Shown here: positions 50,091 through 54,372 of the stretch, piece after piece
Numbering within the stretch: position 1 is the stretch's first letter
Layout of the letters: each line of letters begins with the position of its first letter
Assembly (NCBI GenBank): GCA_964390545.1
Contig: CAYMJV010000008.1
Coordinates: 1-54,372, forward strand
Direction of reading: 5' to 3'
Source of the DNA: CAYMJV01 sp964390545
Lineage (GTDB): Bacteria > Desulfobacterota > BSN033 > UBA1163
DNA: 54,372 nucleotides
Program-made: the position numbers and the translations under genes
Notes under the pieces: model-generated
The model's database searches: none
What the model was told of the DNA's origin: nothing
The model's input: the letters and a program-made list of their open reading frames with translations, nothing else

Positions 50091-50993
50091 ATGGAAAATT
50101 TTAGGAATTTTTTCAAGAAGGAAAAATGGACGAAAGGTCTAACCTTTTCGTTTGTTCTCTTTCTCATTCCTTTCGTTTCATCTGCGGGACCGATCAGAGA
50201 GGTCAGCCAGAGTGTGGAAAGGGTCAAATCGATTGGACCATCTATCCAGTTTGCCATCCTCGGAGATAGCCGTGATGGAGAGAAGGTGTTTACTCAACTG
50301 ATTCAGAAGATCTTGAAACGGGAGCCGCATTTCATCATTCATTTGGGTGATATGATCAGCAGGCCCAACGAGAAGGAGTGGAAAGGGTTCTTTGAGATTT
50401 CAAAGGCCATCGATATCCCCTTCTTCCCTGTGGTAGGGAATCATGAAGTGGTAGGTACACCCCGGGGGGAGGAGATCTATCGAAAACAGTTTATCCTTCC
50501 GGAAGGGAAGACTTATTATGCTTTCCAAACGGGAGGTGCACTTTTTGTCATCCTAGATTCGGAAAAGGGGAAGAGGAAAATCCTGGGTGACCAGTGGTCG
50601 TGGTTAAAGGATATCCTGTCATCCTTTGACACGCCATTGAAGATGGTCTTTATCCATCGCCCACTCTTTCTTCCAGAGGATAGTTTGAAACTGGGAAAAG
50701 CCATGGATAAGCATCCATTGGCCAGAGATGATCTCCATCAACTCTTTGTAAAGACCAAGGTGAAGGCCGTTTTTCAAGGCGATGATCACCGCTATGACCG
50801 GATGGCAAAAGATCAAATACTCTACATCATTACGGGAGGTGGGGGAGCGCCCATCTATGCCCTCAAGGATACGGGGGGATATTTCCATTATGTGTGGGTC
50901 TCCATTAAAAAGGGAAGGGTGGAAGGCGAAGTCGTCGATTTGGACGGTCAGATTCAGGATCGGTTTGGGATTGTTGACAGGAAAGGAGAATAG
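50091..50993 (+). CDS. Calcineurin-like metallophosphoesterase, exported
   Basis: 300 residues. A signal or anchor segment at residues 13-32 (GLTFSFVLFLIPFVSSAG) precedes the catalytic domain. Metal-site motifs: GDSRDG, HLGDMISR, GNHEVVG and FIHRPLF; the last is GDDH instead of the common GHxH, so one conserved His is Asp. The family hydrolyses phosphate esters or nucleotides in the periplasm. It is followed after 2 bases by a small membrane protein gene, so the pair is probably an operon. Confidence 0.87.
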   Translation: MENFRNFFKKEKWTKGLTFSFVLFLIPFVSSAGPIREVSQSVERVKSIGPSIQFAILGDSRDGEKVFTQLIQKILKREPHFIIHLGDMISRPNEKEWKGFFEISKAIDIPFFPVVGNHEVVGTPRGEEIYRKQFILPEGKTYYAFQTGGALFVILDSEKGKRKILGDQWSWLKDILSSFDTPLKMVFIHRPLFLPEDSLKLGKAMDKHPLARDDLHQLFVKTKVKAVFQGDDHRYDRMAKDQILYIITGGGGAPIYALKDTGGYFHYVWVSIKKGRVEGEVVDLDGQIQDRFGIVDRKGE

Positions 50994-50995
50994 AG

Positions 50996-51295
50996 ATGGG
51001 CTTGGCGCTGGCACTGATTGCGATGGGTGTCCTGATTTTCTTAGATCGAATGGGTACTGGATATGGACTGCGGGAGGGGTGGCCCTGGATGATGATAGCC
51101 CTTGGAATAGGAGGGCTTGTTCAGAACAGAAAAAGTCTAGCGGCCTGGATAACGACGATCCTGGGAATCTTCATCCTGGGAGCAAAATATTATTCCATTC
51201 ATATTTCGGTTCCTGCAGTCATCAAAACATACTTTCTACCTCTTCTCCTGATCGTCATCGGCCTCCTCTGGCTTTGGAGGTATAAAAAGGATTGA
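50996..51295 (+). CDS. Small multi-span membrane protein (LiaF/DUF5668-like)
   Basis: 99 residues with three to four hydrophobic segments (ALALIAMGVLIFL, WPWMMIALGIGGLV, TTILGIFILGA, FLPLLLIVIGLLWLW). The repeated pattern of G-rich helices followed by a Trp-Pro turn resembles the N-terminal membrane part of LiaF-like/DUF5668 proteins. GGAGAATAG precedes the ATG, 2 bases after the phosphoesterase stop. Role unknown. Confidence 0.75.
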   Translation: MGLALALIAMGVLIFLDRMGTGYGLREGWPWMMIALGIGGLVQNRKSLAAWITTILGIFILGAKYYSIHISVPAVIKTYFLPLLLIVIGLLWLWRYKKD

Positions 51296-51339
51296 ATTCA
51301 AGTTCGGAGCAGGGAGTTTGAATCGCGGTCTCAAATCTG

Positions 51340-51393
51340 CCATGCACCACGTCGGGTGCATGGCTACCCCGAACCTGACATGGTTCGGGGTGC
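51340..51393. repeat. Double-hairpin dispersed repeat (copy 2)
   Basis: CCATGCACC/GGTGCATGG and CCCCGAACC/GGTTCGGGG hairpins in tandem, the same architecture and most of the sequence of 49750-49803. Confidence 0.75.
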
Positions 51394-51410
51394 AATTTGA
51401 AATCTGAAAT

Positions 51411-51758
51411 TTACTCATCGGGGATCAGTCCCGCCACAACTAAGATGGCAAGTTCTTCGTTTCCCGTGTTGGTCAGCTCGTGGAACTGGCCGACGGGGAT
51501 GTGAATGGCATCTCCTGGGATGACCTCACAGACCTCTTCGCCCACTTGCATAAGAGCTTCGCCGCTTTGGATAATGTAGATCTCCTCCATCGGGTCAATG
51601 TGTCCAAGAAGCTTTTGTTTAGGGGCTACCGAGGCGTGAGCCAAGAACATCAAGGTTTGCAGGTGGCGGGTATCCAAAATCATATGGGCCACACCTCCGC
51701 CATGGGCCCGGTATCGAGTGGCTTTCACCTCAGGATGTTCCAAGTTGCGTCGGATCAT
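51411..51758 (-). CDS. Single-domain cupin protein
   Basis: 115 residues. Cupin motif 1 is HIDPMEEIYIIQSGEA (one His, one Glu) and motif 2 is PGDAIHIPVGQFHELTNTG (His). The metal-binding set is nearly complete. Small cupins bind metal and act as sugar isomerases, dioxygenases or sensors; the substrate is unknown. It is a stand-alone gene convergent with the phosphoesterase pair. Confidence 0.85.
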   Translation of the reverse strand: MIRRNLEHPEVKATRYRAHGGGVAHMILDTRHLQTLMFLAHASVAPKQKLLGHIDPMEEIYIIQSGEALMQVGEEVCEVIPGDAIHIPVGQFHELTNTGNEELAILVVAGLIPDE

Positions 51759-51908
51759 CGTCTTGTCCTTTCTCCCGGCTCATTTCTTATTCCCAGTATT
51801 TTAATTGACCGTTGAGGTGGAAATCAAAGTAAAATTAATCATTCAAAAAGAGGACTCTTGATTAGAGAATCCTGCTGGGTTATGTAAACACGGGTTGACC
51901 GGAACGTG

Positions 51909-51938
51909 CCCCGTCCCGCTCTGGCGGGATGGGCGGGG
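51909..51938. repeat. GC-rich hairpin upstream of the MBL-fold gene
   Basis: CCCCG and CGGGG, with inner TCCCGC/GCGGGA, enclose TCTG. Located in the leader about 28 bases before the start codon; words GTCCCGC recur in the hairpin at 39223-39258. Confidence 0.6.
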
Positions 51939-51966
51939 AACTTCAAATTTCTTGCAGGAGTGACCT

Positions 51967-52692
51967 ATGGCAAAAGTAACGGAAGAAGTTTACCACATTC
52001 CAGGACAAGACGAATTTATGCCTGACTCCCATGTTTATGTTGTGGGTAACCCTTCCTCTCAAAACCTCTCCCTCATGGATGTGGGCTTCGTAGGTAAGGG
52101 GAGTTATAAGATTCAGTCCATCCAGAAAGCAGGGATCGAATTATCATCCATAAAAAGGATTATCATGACACACACCCATTTGGATCACATCGGGTGCCTC
52201 GCTGAAATCTCAAAAGAGATTCCCTGGGCTGAGCTGTGGGTACACCACTTGGAAGGCGATCTCTTAGAGCAGGGGGATGAACGGGGTGTTTACGGGATGG
52301 ACATGTTCCGAGGACTTTGCCAGTCGCAGTTTGGCCTTAAGCCAGGTGCCTTCAAGTTTCAAGTCAATCGGAAACTCCAAGGAGGGGAGACCTTGGACCT
52401 GGGCGGCACGGTGTGGGAGGTCATCCACATCCCAGGACACTCCATGGGCAGTATCGGCCTTTATCATCGTTCCATGAAAACCCTCATTCCAGGGGACGTG
52501 GTCTATGCCGATTATGCCATTGGTCGCTTTGACCTTTACGGAGCCAAAGCCTCTCAGCTTAAAGAATCTCTGATGCGACTTGGAGAATTAGAAGTGGATA
52601 TCCTTTTACCCGGCCACAATCGGATCGTCAAAGACCTTCCAAAAGGTTATATCTCAAAAACGGCTAGACAATGGGAATCCTATCTGACCTGA
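51967..52692 (+). CDS. Metallo-beta-lactamase-fold hydrolase
   Basis: 241 residues. Zinc site THTHLDHIG (HxHxDH), second-sphere HIPGHSMGSIGLY, IPGDVVYADY (Asp) and LLPGHNRIV (His). The family includes glyoxalase II-like thioesterases and lactonases. The substrate is not evident. AGGAGTGACCT precedes the ATG. Single gene with a hairpin in its leader. Confidence 0.9.
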   Translation: MAKVTEEVYHIPGQDEFMPDSHVYVVGNPSSQNLSLMDVGFVGKGSYKIQSIQKAGIELSSIKRIIMTHTHLDHIGCLAEISKEIPWAELWVHHLEGDLLEQGDERGVYGMDMFRGLCQSQFGLKPGAFKFQVNRKLQGGETLDLGGTVWEVIHIPGHSMGSIGLYHRSMKTLIPGDVVYADYAIGRFDLYGAKASQLKESLMRLGELEVDILLPGHNRIVKDLPKGYISKTARQWESYLT

Positions 52693-52759
52693 GAGATCAA
52701 GGCGCCTTTTAGAAAATCTTGACATTCTACCTTTAAAGAATATCTTGACGTTTTAGTGC

Positions 52760-53794
52760 TCAGGAAATTATTTTTTTCCCTGCCGCCTCCACCCATTCTT
52801 GAGCTTCTGCGACAGTTCGGTCAATGACTTCCTGACAGGTTGGTAAGTCTTTGATCAAGCCGATCGCCTGGCTTACGGGGAGAACTCCGGTTTCTAGGTC
52901 GCCGTTGTCAATGGCGACCTTCAGTCCTGAGATGCTAAGCGCTTGGCGAGCAAGGTTGTGAACCCCTCGCTGTTTCAAACCCCCGAGGAAAAGCTTAACG
53001 ATGGGGACATCGATCATACGCTTAATCTGGAGGGCACTGGAGAGTGCTCGAAGGAATGACGTCTTTCCCTCTGCCAGCTTCATGGCTGCTGGAGTCTTGA
53101 GCCATCTCCCAGGTAAACCATCAATCATCTCAGAACAAATCGTATCCTCCGCCGTCGCTTTAAGACAAAGTTCTTTTGCGTTTTCATGCATTCGGCATTC
53201 CTGGGTCAACATGAACCTCGTGCCCATGGAAATTCCATCCGCTCCTAAAACCAAGGCAGCCGCTAATCCCCTACCATCGCAGAAACCACCGGCCGCAATG
53301 ATCGGGAGTTTTGTTTGACGAGCAACCAAAGGGATTAATACCAATGTGCCTACCTCTGCTCCGTGGGCTGCTGCCTCATGCCCCGTCACCACAAGACCAT
53401 CCGCTCCGTCCATTTCTGCTCGACGTGCATGTCTCTCTATGGCCACGGTTGCCAAAACCTTACCGCCGTATTCATGGGCTGCCTTAATTAACCAATCTCC
53501 TTTCCCCAACGCGTAATTTAAAATTGGGACTTTTTCTTCAAGAGCTACCTCCACATTCTCTTTCGCATTGGGAAATAGCAGGGTGGTATTTACCCCAAAA
53601 GGCTTATCCGTAAGAGATTTTATCTCTTTAATCACCTCTTTCATTTGGTTGGGAGTATAGGCGACGGAATTCAACATGCCAATGCCTCCGGCATTCGAAA
53701 CCGCCGCGACCAGTTTTGGTAAACTCACAAAGGCCATTCCTGCAAGCATGATGGGATGTTTGACTCCTAAGAGTTCGGTTATTCTTGTTTTCAT
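52760..53794 (-). CDS. Nitronate monooxygenase / FabK-like FMN oxidoreductase
   Basis: 344 residues from ATG 53794 (GGGGAGGAGACA site). TIM-barrel FMN signatures: PIMLAGMAFVSLPKLVAAVS, NAGGIGML, GVNTTLLFP, VVTGHEAAAHG (position of the catalytic His in nitronate monooxygenases), IAAGGFCDGRGLAAALVLGA and GISMGTRFM. Either nitroalkane/nitronate detoxification or enoyl-reductase activity is possible; the HEAAAH block favours the nitronate monooxygenase group. Confidence 0.88.
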   Translation of the reverse strand: MKTRITELLGVKHPIMLAGMAFVSLPKLVAAVSNAGGIGMLNSVAYTPNQMKEVIKEIKSLTDKPFGVNTTLLFPNAKENVEVALEEKVPILNYALGKGDWLIKAAHEYGGKVLATVAIERHARRAEMDGADGLVVTGHEAAAHGAEVGTLVLIPLVARQTKLPIIAAGGFCDGRGLAAALVLGADGISMGTRFMLTQECRMHENAKELCLKATAEDTICSEMIDGLPGRWLKTPAAMKLAEGKTSFLRALSSALQIKRMIDVPIVKLFLGGLKQRGVHNLARQALSISGLKVAIDNGDLETGVLPVSQAIGLIKDLPTCQEVIDRTVAEAQEWVEAAGKKIIS

Positions 53795-53929
53795 TGTCTC
53801 CTCCCCTAAGTCATTGCATAAATTTTGAACCGAGAAGCTGTGTGACTTGTGTTTACTAAATTGGGCTCTCCCCACTAAGGATTCTTGTTATTATCATCTC
53901 ATTCTATATTACATCCAAAAATATTTTTC

Positions 53930-53960
53930 AATCCGCAATCCGCACTCAGCATTCCGCAAT
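53930..53960. repeat. Short intergenic word repeat
   Basis: AATCCGCAATCCGC and AGCATTCCGCAAT, sharing the words of the repeat at 28311-28382. Confidence 0.5.
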
Positions 53961-54004
53961 AAGGTGGGGTTGAAGTCTGGCGAAATTCTGGATATAAAAT
54001 TCTT

Positions 54005-54319
54005 ATGGAATCTTATTTCACAGAAAGGTCAAATCTCTTTAATGAAGGGTGGGAGTTTTCCTGTCCGGATTCTTGTGAAAGATACGGTTGCAAAGAACCC
54101 AATCTTCATGTCTCCATCAGCCGTGTCGATCTGGCTGCCATTTCTTTGACTTCTGGACAAAAGATATTGGACCTCTTTGAAAAGGATTGTAAAGTGGGAT
54201 TCGATCCTTTCGAGGGGCAGGAACCCTGGCTCGGTCGGGTTTCCATCGAGTTGAAAAAAACCTGTTCCTTTCTTGATGGGGAAGAGTGTTCTGTCTATCT
54301 GGGGAGGCCGATGGCCTGA
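54005..54319 (+). CDS. YkgJ-like Cys-cluster protein, short form
   Basis: 104 residues. The N-terminal cluster FSCPDSCERYGC, the following SRVDLAAIS helix, and TCSFLDGEECSVYLGRP match the YkgJ/FliB-type metal-cluster family, whose usual sequence continues RPxxCRxF. Here a TGA stop falls exactly where that Cys is expected and TAA follows two codons later, so the protein looks truncated at its last cluster region. The ATG at 54005 has no clear ribosome site. Function unknown; the family is thought to bind Fe-S or zinc. Confidence 0.7.
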   Translation: MESYFTERSNLFNEGWEFSCPDSCERYGCKEPNLHVSISRVDLAAISLTSGQKILDLFEKDCKVGFDPFEGQEPWLGRVSIELKKTCSFLDGEECSVYLGRPMA

Positions 54320-54372
54320 AGCGTTTAACAGAGATGAAGGGCTGGACGGATCAAATGGCCATGACCGCTCAT

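Noticed and set aside
54334..54372. Possible next gene starting ATGAAGGGCTGG
   Set aside because: Only 13 codons before the window ends and a weak ribosome site; cannot be judged.

Overview
Organism. The window reads as chromosomal DNA of an anaerobic, Gram-negative, c-type-cytochrome-containing bacterium, most likely an uncultured Desulfobacterota (former Deltaproteobacteria). Reasons: a complete carbonyl/methyl branch of the Wood-Ljungdahl pathway, HdrABC/MvhD flavin machinery, a Tmc-like cytochrome c / membrane module, an LpxL-type lipid A acyltransferase, NodT-type outer-membrane efflux, and spacers filled with hairpin repeats. The lineage is inferred; no rRNA is present.

Layout. From about 42.7 kb down to 1 nearly every gene lies on the minus strand, so the order below follows transcription, from high to low coordinate. 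(1) An octopine/opine-dehydrogenase-like gene (42.7-41.6 kb). (2) Wood-Ljungdahl block (41.1-26.2 kb): fhs, acsV activator, cooC, folD, a 70-aa protein, acsD, cooS, acsB, acsC, acsE and a metF copy (metF3). (3) A Tmc-like membrane module (cytochrome b-like protein, Fe-S protein, tetraheme cytochrome c) followed by metV2 and metF2 (26.2-22.8 kb). A near-consensus promoter precedes metF2. (4) Electron-bifurcation block (22.6-7.9 kb): multi-PAS histidine kinase, hdrC, hdrB, a 1480-aa HdrA with an inserted GltD/NfnB-like flavoprotein, a long MvhD, a second double-FAD HdrA, an MvhD that needs an in-frame TGA read as selenocysteine, metV1 and metF1. (5) Two-component proteins and an LpxL acyltransferase (7.8-4.8 kb). 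(6) A three-gene NADH-oxidising NuoEF/HoxU-like diaphorase with its own promoter (4.65-1.5 kb). (7) A TetR regulator coupled to a NodT-type efflux lipoprotein cut by the window edge.

The right-hand 11 kb is mixed. It holds a putative sigma-54 operon of two small paralogous membrane proteins plus a receiver protein, a secreted Cys-rich IPT/TIG protein and a 39-aa Cys-rich peptide. It also holds a DEAD-box helicase, typA, tRNA-Thr, a metallophosphoesterase, a cupin, a metallo-beta-lactamase-fold hydrolase, a nitronate-monooxygenase-like flavoprotein and a YkgJ-like Cys-cluster protein.

How it works together (inference). Fhs, FolD and MetFV reduce formate-level C1 units to methyl-THF. AcsE passes the methyl to the corrinoid protein AcsCD, and CooS/AcsB joins it with CO and CoA to acetyl-CoA, or the reverse. 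HdrABC plus MvhD tied to MetFV would couple methylene-THF reduction to flavin-based bifurcation, and the Tmc-like module could connect a second MetFV to the membrane. The direction of the pathway cannot be read from the sequence. The most unusual items are the hidden selenocysteine MvhD with a well-formed SECIS-like hairpin, the HdrA-GltD chimera, the MetF/Tmc/MetV arrangement, and different palindromic word repeats in almost every spacer.
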